A stretch of DNA of 64,000 nucleotides from Phytophthora colocasiae (lineage: Eukaryota; Oomycota; Peronosporomycetes; Peronosporales; Peronosporaceae): NCBI GenBank assembly GCA_018806915.1, contig JAGKQI010000021.1:248001-312000 (forward strand), in the 5' to 3' direction. A program made the translations under genes and the position numbers. Below the pieces are notes generated by a model. The model was not told the origin of the DNA and did not search any database. It was given only the letters and a program-made list of their open reading frames with translations. Position 1 is the stretch's first letter. Every line of letters starts with the position of its first letter. Of the stretch, positions 29,814-42,388 are shown piece after piece.

Positions 29814-32800
29814 CTACGATATGCAGACGACTAAGTTGTCCTGGAAGAAGAAGTGAAGTTCCCCGGGGTTGCCATGAAGAGTACACCAGACTTCTGCGGG
29901 CGTCAGAGCTTGTTTCCGGAGATCGGATGGCACGAATTGCATCCAGTCCTTGTCGGCGGACGCTGTGGCCCACTGCGTGCGCGCCGGTTCCGCTGAGTCG
30001 ATAGCTTCGAGTTGCTTGCGCAAGCTCAGGCACTTAGGACCTCCGATGTCACGTGCACGCGGGTCTTGCCAGATCCATGGGCAATATTTGTCCGGGATCT
30101 TCCAAATACCAGGCTCGAACATGAGCGTCTCCGGGAAATCCTTGTGCTTCAGAATCTTTGACACTGTCCCTCGATATTGGCGTAGTAGAGACGCACGTCG
30201 GAGCCCACGTTCCTTGTGTTGTTCACCGGACAGCAGGTCATCATCGGGATCCATTATCACCCAGTGAGTGCGTTCCCACAGCGCTTGCGCGTGCTTGCGC
30301 ATGAGAGATGCGAGTTCTTCAATGTCCGCCTGAACCAAGGGACAGAGGTCTTCACGCCGGTGAAAGTACAGCTCGGTCCGACGGTTCTGGTACATGACGT
30401 CCCACTTCGTCCAGCGGAGCTTGGTACTTCTTGGAATTCCAGCGTTTCTTCAGGCGTGCCAGACTGTGTCTGTGGGGCTCGAAGTCTGAGAACCCGGGAG
30501 TCTGGCCGATGGCCGTTTTGGTGTCACTGGTCGGTTGGACCGGGATACCGTAGTACAACCACGACGAACAATGTGTGTCCGGGGCCTCGATCGTGATCAA
30601 CTCCTTTGGTGTCAGCGACTTGTACGACTTGGACACCAGACTTGACTTCCGAAGTTTACCAGAAGGTCGCTTGCCCGAAGAACTCTTAGGCGACTTGGAG
30701 TCTTGAGACTTCTTGTCCTTGGAACTCGACTTGGGCGAACCACTGGACTTCTTGCTCTTGGGACTTGACGAGGAGGTGCCACTGGACTTCTGACTGCCGG
30801 ACTTGGATCGGGATGCCTCGTGTACGCCACCCCGCTTGGATTTCTTGGTGGGGATTATCGGACCAGAGTCATCTGAATCGCTGGACTCGTAGTCCCGTGG
30901 ACGCTTGTTACCGGCGTGCGAATGACCATCCGACTCATCGTCGTCAGAGTCATCGCTGTTACCGCTCGACTTTTCGTCGTCAGACTCACCGTCGCTGGAT
31001 GCAGATTCTTGCTCACCAGACTCCTTGAAGTCCGGGTCCTTCTGAGGGTCATCCTCTGTGGACTCAGGCTCACTGATGAGATATGGGACGTGAGCATCCA
31101 GTGCCTCCCAGACCGGTGGCTCCACATCGTTCTTCTGAAGACGGCGCAGTTCCTCCTCAGCCATCTTGTAGTACGTCTCTGGGACGTACGAGGTCCACGG
31201 GGTCTGATTCAGCTTGCGCCAGTACATCATGCTCACCAGCATTTGTACCAAGGGGCGCCCCGTGAACAGGCTGTGGGCAGGCTTGTCCGTGCGAAGCCAC
31301 TTCATTGCAGTCTCGTAAGCGATGCCAGCGAGCAGAGCCAAGCGCAAGTCCGGACGAACTTCCTCCCAGACGACTCCAGCCGGTAACGTAGTATGAACTG
31401 CGTCCTTAGACACTGGAGACTTAGCGTTCACCGGACGCACTGAATCGATGCCAGGCGTGTAGTTCTTGGGGCGATTCAGAGGAACACGAACCCGATGTTT
31501 CCCAGAAGGTCTGGTAGGCTTGGATGGCGGAGAACCGAAAGATTTGGTTGACCTGGTGGGCGACCCAGACTTGTTCACCGGGCGAGTGCCTGACTTATCG
31601 GAGCTGCCAGCATGCTCACCGGAGACCGTCACGCCACTGCCAGCACCCGTCCGATCCAGCACTTTGGTCGATTTTTTGGCCGCTGCTGCTTGGTCGGACC
31701 GATGTTTAGTGAGACGCTCGTGGAAGTCTGGGATTACAGTCTTCCGCTGATCCATCGCGGTCACATTGATGATGGTGTCCCAGTCTCCAGGCGGCGCCTT
31801 GCCCTCTTGGAAGTTCACCAGAAGCTCCCGAAGACGCACCCAACTGCCGTTCAACTCCCCGTGTTCAAACAGGTACTCCAGAAACCCCCAGGAGTCTGTG
31901 GCTGTGGTCGTGGGGCGAGCCTTCAGCAACCGGACCTCCGCTTGAGAGTCCTCCAGGCGTTCTTCCAAGGCCGACTTCTCGGCCTCCAGGGCATCTATCT
32001 GGTCCTGATAGTGCGACGCGAGGTTCTTGGACTCCGCGTTCACACGATCTTCGATCTCACCAGCGGTACGCCGGGCGTCCAGTACTTCGTGACGCCAATA
32101 CTGGCAGTTGAAGACCCACTGACGCTTGAGATCTTCAGACTCATTCTCCACGGCGGCAGCGTCCACCAGAGATGTGTTGCCCTGGGACTCGACTTGAAGC
32201 CGAAGCCGACGGTGAGCGCCGGCCATCTGCTTCAGATAGCCAGACGTCTTGTACACCCGCTCGGCGAGGCGCTGATGAGGGAGGTGCAGAAGAATTGCAG
32301 CCAACTCCCGATGGACATCGACAGACCCCATGTGCGCTTCAAGGTTCTGGCGGTCACGGCTATCCACGTGAGGAACGAGCATCTGACTTTCAGTGAAGTC
32401 AGGGATAACACGCTCGAGTTCCGAGATGTCCGCCGACGTGAACTCTTCGAGGCCCACCAGAACGCCGGGTCCACCATAGATGTTCGCGATGTGGTTGCCC
32501 ACACGGAAGTCCTCAGCGAGCGCCGGAACACCAACCAGAAATGGCTGTCCCTCAGGTCGTGGCTCAGAATCCACCCAGTTGGAAGGGGCGTCAGACTTCT
32601 CTTCGTCCAACGGTTGTTGTCCAGGCCCAAACAGATCGTCCACCTCGGTGGTAGAAAGGATGTGTGGCCCTCTGGGGAACAGGACTGCGACGCAGAAGAG
32701 GGGCTCGCAGAAGCAGAATCCGCAGACGTATCAGGCACGTTCACGTGACCATCGCCGTCAGCAGTATCAACGCCCTGCTTCGGAGCGGCGGACGCGCTCG

Positions 32801-32936
32801 ACTGTGAGGCTGGGGCGCTTGAGCTGCCACCAGGTGATGCGGGAGCACCGTCACCACCACCTCGCGATGCTACGGAGGCCGAAGCAGGCCCAGTGCCCGA
32901 GGCGTTGTCAGTAATAGAAGTCGATGGAGAGCCCAT
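29814..32936 (-). pseudogene. Antisense gene of family B, unknown nuclear-like protein (about 1000 codons)
   Basis: Runs from ATG 32936 (MGSPSTSITDNASG) to TAG at 29814 in three frames that join with two frameshifts, near 32650 and 30400. The order is a Ser/Ala/Gly-rich N-terminus; an ~80-residue coiled coil (EIEDRVNAESKNLASHYQDQ ... ALEERLEDSQAEV); a Ser/Thr/Pro/Lys-rich part; a globular stretch (HSLFTGRPLVQMLVSMMYWR); a long acidic Ser/Asp run with basic patches (PTKKSKRGG); and a second globular part (RREDLCPLVQADIEELAS ... PWIWQDPRARDIGGPKC). The codon-like composition over 3 kb says it was a real gene. It has no polymerase motif and I cannot name it. B2 keeps only its C-terminal ~90 codons. 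Confidence 0.7.
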
Positions 32937-33177
32937 GGTTGCTGGATCTTCTTCTGACTTGTGTGTCAGAAAGGAAATCGGGATGTGGCCGTTTGTGGGA
33001 TACGACAGTTGGCTATGATGGAATCAGACTGAGCGACAGGACACCAGAGGCTTTGAAACCCCGGAAGTTTTGAGAGCGTCACAGCTACACTATGTTCACC
33101 TCTGACGTACTGGCCTGGCCATGATGCTCAGTTTGGAGAAAGTTCCGCACTGACGAATTATGACCAGGAGGGGCGGT
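32937..33177 (+). other. 3' untranslated segment and polypurine tract of B1
   Basis: Must hold the promoter of the antisense gene, on the minus strand, unless that lies in the LTR. The purine-rich tract ACCAGGAGGGGCGGT at 33163-33177 directly precedes the LTR and is the likely plus-strand primer. Confidence 0.6.
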
Positions 33178-35083
33178 TGACACGTTGCTAATTACGATTT
33201 TTCGAGTGGATATGGACGTTACGCTGTGATGTGATTGGATGTACACTGGGTTGTGGGAGAAAGGGAGATGTGGGACGAGGTTATGTCCCGTGCGACAATG
33301 ATGGATCTGTGGAAGATATATATATATATAAATATTAACCTTCACCTGTACTGCAAAGGGGCCCAAGAGATCAGAAGTGTTCCTCGGAAAAGTGCACAAA
33401 CTCCGAGAGACAATAACACTCAGTCTGATCGCCGGACTTTTCCCGACGATGAGTGCCTAAAGGTTGGCAGAAAGTCTCTCAGAAGAATGTATCTCTGAGA
33501 GACCTCATCCTGTTGCCGTCCTGTGTGACGATGATGGTTCAAGGAATACAGTTATACCCACAAGATACCAAGTATCGCGCACCGGACGTAGCGCACCCCG
33601 CGCATATCCCAACCGGACTTCGTGCGTTGCAGCATACGTGCTCCGCACCCTAAAAAACACTCAAGGATTTCTGATATCACGCATGGAAGCTCTGATATCA
33701 CACCATGAAGTCTGACGTACATAAGTCCGACGTACATGAGTCCGACGTACATGGAGTCCGACGTACATGAGTCCGACATACATGGAGTCCGACGTACATG
33801 AGTCCGACATACATGATTCTGGTGAACAAGTCTGATGGGTCCGGCTTATACAAGCAAAATTCCAGACATCACCAGTTTCCGATGAACAAGACTCCGACGT
33901 ACAAGACTCCGATGATCAGCCCCAAGTGTCACGACTCTGGTATTACGACTCTGATGTACATGATTCCGGAGTACATGGTTCCGATGAACATGTCTCTGAC
34001 GCACATGATTCCAGACCCTGACGAACAGGATACCAGACTCTGACACTCTGAAGTCCACCCCATACTGAAACCAAGTGTACCCAACACGACCTCACGCAAT
34101 CAAGTGAAACGCAACCTGCTCATCCCTGTAATGACATCATTAAGTGTCGACTCAACAAGATCCGCTGTACCGACTACCATAGTGAACCCAAGTGAAGATT
34201 CCTGAGTTATACTGAGACCAAGTGTACATGAGAATATGGAAGACAGAAGACAGAGAGATACGAGATATATAACCAGAGTTCAATTTACCTTGTCACAAAC
34301 AAGTCTATCTGCCTGCTGCTTCTTGTAAGTATTAGGCCACAACAAAGCTTTGTGTTGTGTGATCTCTCACCTATCAAGCCCCTTTAGGTGGAGATCAGCG
34401 TAACGAAGAGACCTGAGAGGACCCACCTATTCCATTTACTAGTTGGGTCGTTTGTCTTGTCTCTAGCGGTAGCCCATTTCATATTGTACGTTTGGACAGG
34501 TTTTGGGAGCTAGACAGTCGCTCTCAAGACGCTCGGTAGACTGTTATATAACTGATAGTGTATTGGTTTATTTTCCCTCTATATATTAGAGGGTGGTGCG
34601 CGAAAGTTACGGGAATACCAGACAGACCAGGTGTCTGGTGAACATTTCCCTAGTTGACCTGGAGAACTAGCCCACTGCTCAAGGGCCAGGAAAGAATAAG
34701 AGCAGCTACATATTTGTATATCGGAACTCTATATTGCGGTTATCTCGGAAGTCTAGTGACAGGACTTCCCATTGTATTAATTTCTCTTTTGCTTTCAGAA
34801 ATCTCTGGTGTACACAAGTGTTCACCGGAAAACGTTCGACTCTCAAGCGCTCCTGTGAGGACCAGAAGGACATCCGACGGTCTACGCAAGGAACCCTCAC
34901 TCTCACACGAACTCTCACGACCCCGGCGAGGGTCTCATTACCAAGACAACGAACCTACGAGGACAGCACAAGGTAACACACGCCCACCTTGCTGTGTGAC
35001 TCTGGTATCACTACCGGTAGTCACACTTCCAGGTTCACTGTACGCCCCTGCACCGCGGTAAAAGTTGCACCGACTTCGCGACA
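33178..35083 (+). repeat. Family B LTR2, shared between B1 and B2
   Basis: 1906 bp. It differs from LTR1 and LTR3 in patches: it shares the TACCTTGTCACAAACAAG block with LTR3, AAGCGCTCCTG with LTR1, and has a TATAACTGATAGTG variant of its own. This fits a recombinant LTR. Confidence 0.9.
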
Positions 35084-35085
35084 AC

Positions 35086-35102
35086 TGGTGCGCGTGCCCG
35101 GA
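35086..35102 (+). promoter_or_regulatory. Primer-binding site of B2
   Basis: TGGTGCGCGTGCCCGGA, the same as in B1. Confidence 0.7.
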
Positions 35103-35175
35103 TTTTGGTATCGTGATATCACCGGATCTAAGAGAGTTTGAGAAGAGGGTTTCCTGTCAAGCGTCTATATTCAAG

Positions 35176-37921
35176 ATGGCTTCACATGGAACTACGAGAG
35201 GAGGACGTCGGGGACGCGGTGGTCGCAGTGTGGCGACACGTCAGTCGAAGCGTCTTCAAGGTCTTCCGCCTGACGAACAACCCGACTTGGATGCTGTTCA
35301 GAAGGCGGCACGCGAGAAGAGGAAGGCTGCACGTGAAAAGGAAGCAGTCGAGGAGGTGAACGTCCCAGAACCGGCGGTCGAAGACCAGCCTGCTGCGGAA
35401 CCTGAAGCCCAAGAGACACCCGATGTGTCTGGCGAACAAGGTTCTGAGGAAGGTCCGTCCGAAGCTGAAGCTTCTGGTGACGAGGTGGCCACTGCCCGTG
35501 AGGGTGGTGATGAGGCGTCTGAGGGACGCCGACGTGGTTGAGTTCCAGGAGGTCATTGACTTGTGTTCTGAGTCGACGGCTTCTGGGAAGTGCGTGGGAG
35601 AAGTGAAGACGGAACCCGGACTGGTTGATGAACGTGTCTCGAAGACTCCAAAGTCCGAAGACACTCCGATGTCTGACGACATGCCGATGAAGTCCGAAGA
35701 TTCTCTGAAGACGCCGTCTGATGAGTCTGGGAGGGCTGATTCGCTGGATGGAGAACGTGCTCTGAAGTACGTACGCCGTGAGTTCCGCCGCTTGAGGGAC
35801 ATGGACGCTGGAAGAATTGTTCCGCCGAACGTCGAATACGCCTGGCGAACAGCGAGGCCTGACGCAAATGTCTTTCAGAAGGCTGCGGCAGCGACGGGCG
35901 ACTACATCAAGTGGCGGTGTTCTTCAGTATTTCCAGAAGACATGTGGATATCGGAGTTCTGCTTGAGGCGCCATAGTTTTGGCCGAATCCAAGACTTGTC
36001 GTACGTCGAGATCTCGATGAATACTCTGACGGCACCTGAGTGCGTCGCTGTCCTTCAGACGATGCTGTATGAAGCAGGATTTGAGTTCCAGAACCTGCTA
36101 CCGAGGTGGTCTCAGACCCAAGCGTCTGCTATCTTCGAACCTCAAGTGCGCAGTGTGGCGACGGAGCTTCAGAGCCGACTTGCTGAAGAACTGGTTGAGT
36201 GGGCCACGGTGACCGCCAGGTCACAGGTCAATCGACTCCCAGAAGACACAAAGATAGGCAACGAAGCACGTCAAGGCGAAGCTGATGGTATATTACGCGA
36301 TGAGAAGGCTGACCTACAAGGACGACATTTGATCATGAGACTCCGGGTGACCGGACTCAGAGTCACACATAGTTCCGACGGGTCCAGCAGTGGAGAACCG
36401 CCGCAGTCCAAGCGCCTGCAGCATGGTCCGCCGCGCCCGCAAGTCTCGTCGACACCATCTGCGCTGTCGACGCCGTCGCTGAGTTCGCTGCCGGTATACG
36501 AGAGTCACTCTGATAGCACTCGCTTGGAGTCTGGTGTGCCAATGTCTGAAGATCGAGGTAGCTCTCTGACGACTGATGCGCCTGTGCCGAGTGTCATTGG
36601 GACCTCGCGTACGTCTGATGAGCACTCGTCGGGACTCCAGACCTCTCGTGGAAGTTCCACAGACTCGTCGCTGATGTCTATGAGTCGAGGGGCGTCTGCA
36701 CATATGCCGTTGTCTGTCGGAGGTCTGGCGATGATCGCCCAAGGTGCTGATGCCGGAGGAATGCTCGCCGGAGAGTCTATGGGAATCCACGTGACACGAA
36801 CACTGATGCCGGTGAAGTCGGAGCCTGAAGACTTCGAGATGTTGGAAGAGAAGCCGGAGTTTCCAGAAGTGAAGTCCGAGAGACAGTTGTCTACCAGAGA
36901 CTCTGTATACCGGACGCCGGAAACCCCATCATCATCCGTCTCGAGTCGTGGGAGAAGTCACCAGAGCAAACATCAGAGTCTGAAGAGCGAGGATCACCAG
37001 AAAGCGTCTTCCAGACGCTTGAGTTCCGTTGCGTCAAGCCACACACGAAGCTCTCAGAGATCAGGCCCAGCGCAGATCGAACTGAACGCTATGCGGCAGC
37101 AACAGGAATGGCAGCGTCGGATGGGACAGGAGCAGAAGGAATTTCTGGCCAGAGAACGTCTAGAATCCATGGAGCGTGAACGTCGACGTGAACAACGAGA
37201 ACTTGATACGCGCCAGCAGATCCAGACACTTATCGACCGACTACTTGAGTCTGAGAGCGCCAGACTGGAAGCCCAGAGACGCGTGGATGACTTGGAAGAA
37301 CGTCGGAGTCAAGCGTCAGAGTCCAAGCTCAAGTACCATTCGAAATCGTCTGAGAGACAGGTGTCTGACGAACAAGTTTCTGGTGAACAGTTTTCCGACG
37401 TACAGCGTCTGGAGACCGAGTTTGCAGATCGCTGGAAACAACGGGAAGCCGAGGCCGAAGCCGAACGTGCGCGTTGGGCAGACGAGCTGAAACGTGACTG
37501 GATTTCGCAAATGGAGACCTTACGACAGCGGGTGCACGGTGTGGAGTTGGAGCGCGACAGGGAGCGGGAAAGTTCCCAGAACATGCAGCGTTTCCAGGCC
37601 GCAGAATTGAGGAACCTTCGTGCAACATTGTCCCAAGTTCAAGGGGTCGCCCACCCTGAAGTAGCAACTTCAAGTCGGATCTCCGGTGAACATGACCCTA
37701 AACCGGCAACCGGACTTCTGGTGAACAGTCGGGATACGGAGGACTGCACACCGGGGGTTAGGGGATCAGAAGGAGTCGCCAGTAGGGGTACACCCATTGG
37801 AGGCCTTCCATACGCCTCTTCCCCTACGGAGATCGACCGAAACCAAGCGCGAAGGCTGGAAGGCATGGCGCGGCCACCGCGGCCGCTACGACGACCCAGA
37901 CGACCCAAGCGGCTCCCCTGA
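35176..37921 (+). pseudogene. B2 gag-like coiled-coil protein
   Basis: Same plan as 19590-22341: ATG 35176, the shared 2-base loss closing the first frame at 35541, then an open frame to 37921 with the coiled coil. Differences from B1 are scattered substitutions and six bases fewer near 37785. Confidence 0.75.
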
Positions 37922-37950
37922 CCGAGGTCAAGACCGAAGGAAGACGCCCA

Positions 37951-39353
37951 GTGACTCCCAGGCGCGATGGACACCGGAAACCCAGTGAAAGACGCTCTGA
38001 AGATGGTCGAGACGCTCCTCTAAGGCCTGGAAGACGCAGGAATGACCCAGACCCGGATGGAAGCTCAAGTGACTCAAGCTCGGACTCTAGTAATTCGTCG
38101 TCTGATGACTTGGATCCTCCGGAGGTTGTAAACCTGACTTCTGCATCCCAGGGACAAGCTGGAGCGACTTTGCTGACCATGAGGCCCTTCATAAACTCCA
38201 GTATCATCGGAGAATTTGATCTCCGAGCGACATTACGAGAACGTGTTCACTGGTGGGAGCGTTTTGTGAACATGGCATCTCAGGGAGCATGGACGAACAA
38301 GACCCGCATACAGGAACTCAAGCTGAAGCTCCCGGTGTCTGCCAGAGATTGGTTCAACCAGCTCCCGAAGAGTGTTTCCCGGGACTGGAAGGAATTATCA
38401 TCGGAGTTTCGCAGGCGCTATTGCAAAGCCCGGTCATCATATTCTGAGAGATATTTCACGATGGAGATGAAGAGTTCCGAGACTCCGTTGGACTTCTTCT
38501 ACCGCCTGAACTCGGCCGCCGGAAAAGCTGAGGTGGACTTCAGAAAATCCTCCAGACGCCTGGAGAAACACGTTCTGAGGTACATCACCAAGCTGAAGGA
38601 CGAGCGTCTGAAGATCGCGTTACAAGGCCGGAAGTTCAGGAGTATCTCGGACTTGGAATATGCTCTGCAACAGGACGAAGATGTCTGGCGAACTGCTGAT
38701 CAAGATATTACGACCACCAGACATCGGGACTTCCGAGCGGACAACCTCCCACGCGGACAGTTTAAGCCAAAGCGTATGGGGAAAACTTACGTCGCCCGAG
38801 AAGCAGACTCAGATGGCTTGGATGATGAAGACGCTGATGCCCGAACTCAAGAGAAGGACGCCAGAACCTCGACGTCGGAGTATAACCGAGAAACGTCTGG
38901 TGTACAAGCTGCCTCTCAGGCGCCTGGTGGTACTGATTGGACTCAGACTCTGACAAACGAAGTTTATTGGGTCATTGACAACATGGGATGGCGACCGCCG
39001 CCCCAGACTCCCCGAGGATCGTTAGGTCAAGACTTCCAGCAGACACGACGTGATAACCCTGACTACTGGAACAAGTTCTGCGAGAAGTGTCGCCGCTCGG
39101 GTCATTCAGAAGAGAAATGCGGAGAGACATTGTCTGTGATCGGTGTCAGGAGAAAGGTCACCCGAGCAGGATGTGCCGAGTACCGCCGTGTGAGGTCTGC
39201 GGAAAGGTGCACTCTGGGAGACCATGCGAAGACATCAAGACCCTGGAATCCCTCAAGAAACTAGCACGTCAAGGTACACTGAAGGACCTGCCGGATCACC
39301 TGCTGGAAAAGCTCCTGGGTGACGAGGCTGACTCTGGGAAACAGTTAAACTAG
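37951..39353 (+). pseudogene. B2 gag: capsid and zinc knuckles
   Basis: Unlike B1 the capsid frame is unbroken from 37951 to about 39110, with TGG and GAA where B1 has stops. A frameshift inside the first knuckle (CEKCRRSGHSEEKC) then moves the remaining knuckles (CDRCQEKGHPSRMC, CEVCGKVHSGRPC) to the frame 39087-39353. Only one GVQ unit is present, against three in B1. Confidence 0.85.
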
Positions 39354-39418
39354 CAAGCCCGTCGGATGGGGATCCGAAACGCGCCGGGCAAGGCACCCCC
39401 CCAGAGTTATGTGTTCTA

Positions 39419-40019
39419 GTGTACGTAGGACCGGAGCTGAAAACAACCCAACCTAAAAATCAACATTGCATGACCGCTTTAGCTCAAGAATCAGCCATGT
39501 CTTCAGAAATTCCGCGTCTGAGAGACAGTTCATCGGACTTTCCGAGAGACTGTTCACCGGACTTTCCGAAGGACAATGAACCGCCTCCGGACGACACAAT
39601 CCAGTTTCGTCTGAAAGACGGAGAGTGTTATGACTGGTGGGAGGATCACTACCCTGATCCTGCGAAGCGTGATGTGGTCATGGTGCATGGCGCTGTCAAT
39701 GATCATCGGACCAAGATTCTCCTAGACACCGGTGCGACTATTAACATCCTGAGTTACGACTTTGCGCGTAAGCTCGGACTCAGGCTTAAGTCACACAAAC
39801 AGACTAGGGTGTCCGGGAGGGGAGGAGTTCCGACGTACATTGGCGCCAGTGCTGACTCTCGGACCGAGAGTGGTTTACATTGTTGATGACTGGGTCGCGA
39901 ATATTGGCGAAGGTATAAACGTGCTATTAGAAATGGGATTCATGTTCGCTGCTAGTCTGAGGATCAGCGTCCGTGAGGGACTGGTATCTATGCCAGATGA
40001 AGTCGTGGTGATGATGTGA
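39419..40019 (+). pseudogene. B2 protease, frameshifted
   Basis: ILLDTGATINILS is intact, but a deletion of about 13 bases near 39855 (ASAEIKL lost) shifts the frame. The rest is read in 39762-40019, which ends at a TGA where B1 has TGC (VVMMC). Confidence 0.8.
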
Positions 40020-40567
40020 AGCTGGGAGCCTGGTGATCACATCGGCAGGAACAGGTCCATCAGACCAAGTGAAGCTGTACTTCTGAGGCCTGGTGAAGAA
40101 TTCATTGTTCGGATCGACTATGGACCGACGAACCCACAACGAGAAGTCGTGTGGGCGGGACGTGGAGACCGTTGGGTGACCCAACTGATTTATGCAGCCC
40201 GGTCATGGCCTGTAGCGGTGCGCGTGGTGAACATTTCCGACAAGAATACTTGGGTGAATGAATTTTCTGACGTTGCAAGGATTGTGGAGTATGGATTTTT
40301 CCCACGACATGGTCGCTTCGTACGGCTCTGCAGCCTACCGTGACTGGGAAGTTTTGATCCTGGAGAACACTCCGTCACCAGAGACGAAAAGACGCCTGAA
40401 AGCCGAAGCGGACTTGGAGGATCTGATGCCTCAGCCTCCGTGTGTGGATCACCCGGTATACCCGTGGTCAACTAAGATCTTACAGCGCCCAAGGCTGGAC
40501 AATGCTCGAGTACAGTTTGTGAGGCCTACTTCGGTCCCACGAACAAAACGAGTTCGTTTCGCTTTGG

Positions 40568-42388
40568 ATGTGGCTACGCAGACATGACTGGGTGGGTGCC
40601 GGAGAAGAGGAGACCCGAGATACCGCTGTGGACACCAGAGATTTGGGGTTGCTGTCAGAGAGAGTGACCCGGAAACACTCTGAGGCCACGTCTGGGATTT
40701 CGAGTAACATTGTCGAGGATGGAGTCGCCCTGAGTATTCCTGGTGAACTGTCCATGGGAGATGAGGATCCGACAGACTGTTCATGGGACATCCCAATCCA
40801 GAGTATGCCAGGCACCCCTGTGGAAAAGCTCCGAGCCGAGTACGAGCGGTGCATGCGAGTCACGAACGAGGAATTGGGTTTGGAACCCGGTGTCTACATA
40901 CGGGAAGGAACAGACCTACTCTCCCAATTACGTGACCAACTGGTTATTCTACCTGAATTGGAAGATTTGACCCCTGAGTGTGACATCGACAAGGCTGATG
41001 TCGGAGTACCCGGGAAAACGACGCCGGAGATGGAGAAGAAACTCAGGGACATCCTGAAGTATCATCGGAAAATCTTTCTGGGAGACGGCAATGCCGCACC
41101 TGCCCCGGCAAGGGGCGTGGTCTGTGACTTGGACGTGGGAGACGCAAAACCTGTTGCCCAACGTCCGAGGTCCGTTGCCCCTCACCTGATGATCAAGGTG
41201 TACGAACTTCTGAAGAAGCTCCTGGAGACTGGACTCATCGAGTACTCGACTTCGCCTTGGGCATCACCAATAGTGATTGTTCTCAAGAAGAATGGTGTGG
41301 ATATACGCATGTGCATCGATTATCGAGTGGTGAATGGTTTTATCCAGTTGTCGCGTTATCCGTTGCCCCTGATAGACGATCTGTTGATTGGCTTTGAGGC
41401 AGCACTGTGGTTTATGAATCTGGATATGGCGAGTGGTTTTTGGGCTATTCGGATGACGGAGCGTGTAAGGCTGATCTCAGCGTTCATTTGCCCATTTGGA
41501 CACTTCCAGTGGGTAAGGATGCCTTTTGGTCTGAAGAACGCCCCTCTGGTGTACCAGGCTATGCTGGATAACTGCCTGTGGGGGTTCGTGCGATTGTCAC
41601 CTGAAGAAGAGGCCGACGTTGATCCCGATGTGTTGGAATTCCTGAAGTTAGAGCCCCAGAACTCTGACGAACATGGTCTGATGTCTGGTGAACAACTTCA
41701 GAACTCTGATGAACACTTACCAGAGTTTCCGGTGCTCACCGACCAAATGACTGTCTTTCAGAGGAACATCCCAGTCCCGTCCTTCATGGGACCGGTACTC
41801 GGTCGAAGTTCCTACATTGACGACCTTGCTCATGGGGCGCCCACCTGGGATCAACTTTGTGAAGACCTGAACGCCTTGCTTTTCAGACTCAGATACTGGA
41901 ACATTTCTGTGAGTTTGCCCAAGAGCGAGTTCGGGAAGCTGACGATTCCTTATCTGTCACATGAGATCAGTGCTGAAGGACTGAGAGCCACGCCGAAGAT
42001 CGTCAAGGGAGTGGAAGAATTGCCGTTCCCGTCGACACTCAAGGGAGTACAGAGTTTCATGGAAGGTCTGAATTACTACAACAAGTTTATTGAAGACTTA
42101 CCGGTGATCGCTGCTGTGCTCTACGAGTTGTCCGATGAACAGATTCGCGCCGGTCGAGATTTGGCTCGAGCGAAGGAAGCTTTTGAGATCCTGAAGCGCA
42201 AGATTGTCTCGACACCGCTCCTCAGACACCCAGATCGCACCAGACCTTTCGTTATTATACCTCATGCGAACCCGTGGGCTGCTTCAGCCGTCTTGGGACA
42301 GGAGTACGATGGAGTGATACACCCCGTACGGTTCACTGGACGTGTGTTGAATGAGACAGAACTCCGGTATCACATCGCAGAGAAATAA
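40568..42388 (+). CDS. B2 reverse transcriptase
   Basis: 606 open codons with CIDYRVVN, NLDMASGFWAIR, MPFGLKNAPLVYQ and YIDD, and the same ~90-residue insertion before YIDD. The frame ends at TAA 42386 inside the first RNase H (HIAEK, then stop), where B1 reads on (EKEVIAI). Upstream, small indels near 40325 and 40586 cut it from the protease. Confidence 0.8.
   Translation: MWLRRHDWVGAGEEETRDTAVDTRDLGLLSERVTRKHSEATSGISSNIVEDGVALSIPGELSMGDEDPTDCSWDIPIQSMPGTPVEKLRAEYERCMRVTNEELGLEPGVYIREGTDLLSQLRDQLVILPELEDLTPECDIDKADVGVPGKTTPEMEKKLRDILKYHRKIFLGDGNAAPAPARGVVCDLDVGDAKPVAQRPRSVAPHLMIKVYELLKKLLETGLIEYSTSPWASPIVIVLKKNGVDIRMCIDYRVVNGFIQLSRYPLPLIDDLLIGFEAALWFMNLDMASGFWAIRMTERVRLISAFICPFGHFQWVRMPFGLKNAPLVYQAMLDNCLWGFVRLSPEEEADVDPDVLEFLKLEPQNSDEHGLMSGEQLQNSDEHLPEFPVLTDQMTVFQRNIPVPSFMGPVLGRSSYIDDLAHGAPTWDQLCEDLNALLFRLRYWNISVSLPKSEFGKLTIPYLSHEISAEGLRATPKIVKGVEELPFPSTLKGVQSFMEGLNYYNKFIEDLPVIAAVLYELSDEQIRAGRDLARAKEAFEILKRKIVSTPLLRHPDRTRPFVIIPHANPWAASAVLGQEYDGVIHPVRFTGRVLNETELRYHIAEK

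Larger units (their letters stand above)
17618..35083 (+). mobile_element. Giant Ty3/gypsy family B, copy B1 (17.5 kb) with antisense gene
   Basis: LTR 17618-19497, internal 19498-33177, LTR 33178-35083. In order it has PBS, coiled-coil gag, three-knuckle nucleocapsid, protease, RT, degenerate RNase H, second RNase H, integrase and chromodomain on the plus strand. A ~3.1-kb gene then lies on the minus strand before the PPT and 3' LTR. The left flank is family A (ccacg). The right LTR is shared with copy B2, so no outer duplication can be paired. Confidence 0.9.

Noticed and set aside
33552..33800. Repeated peptide (MYVGL units) on the minus strand of the LTR
   Set aside because: It is simply the translation of the motif array; no start context, and it varies with repeat number.
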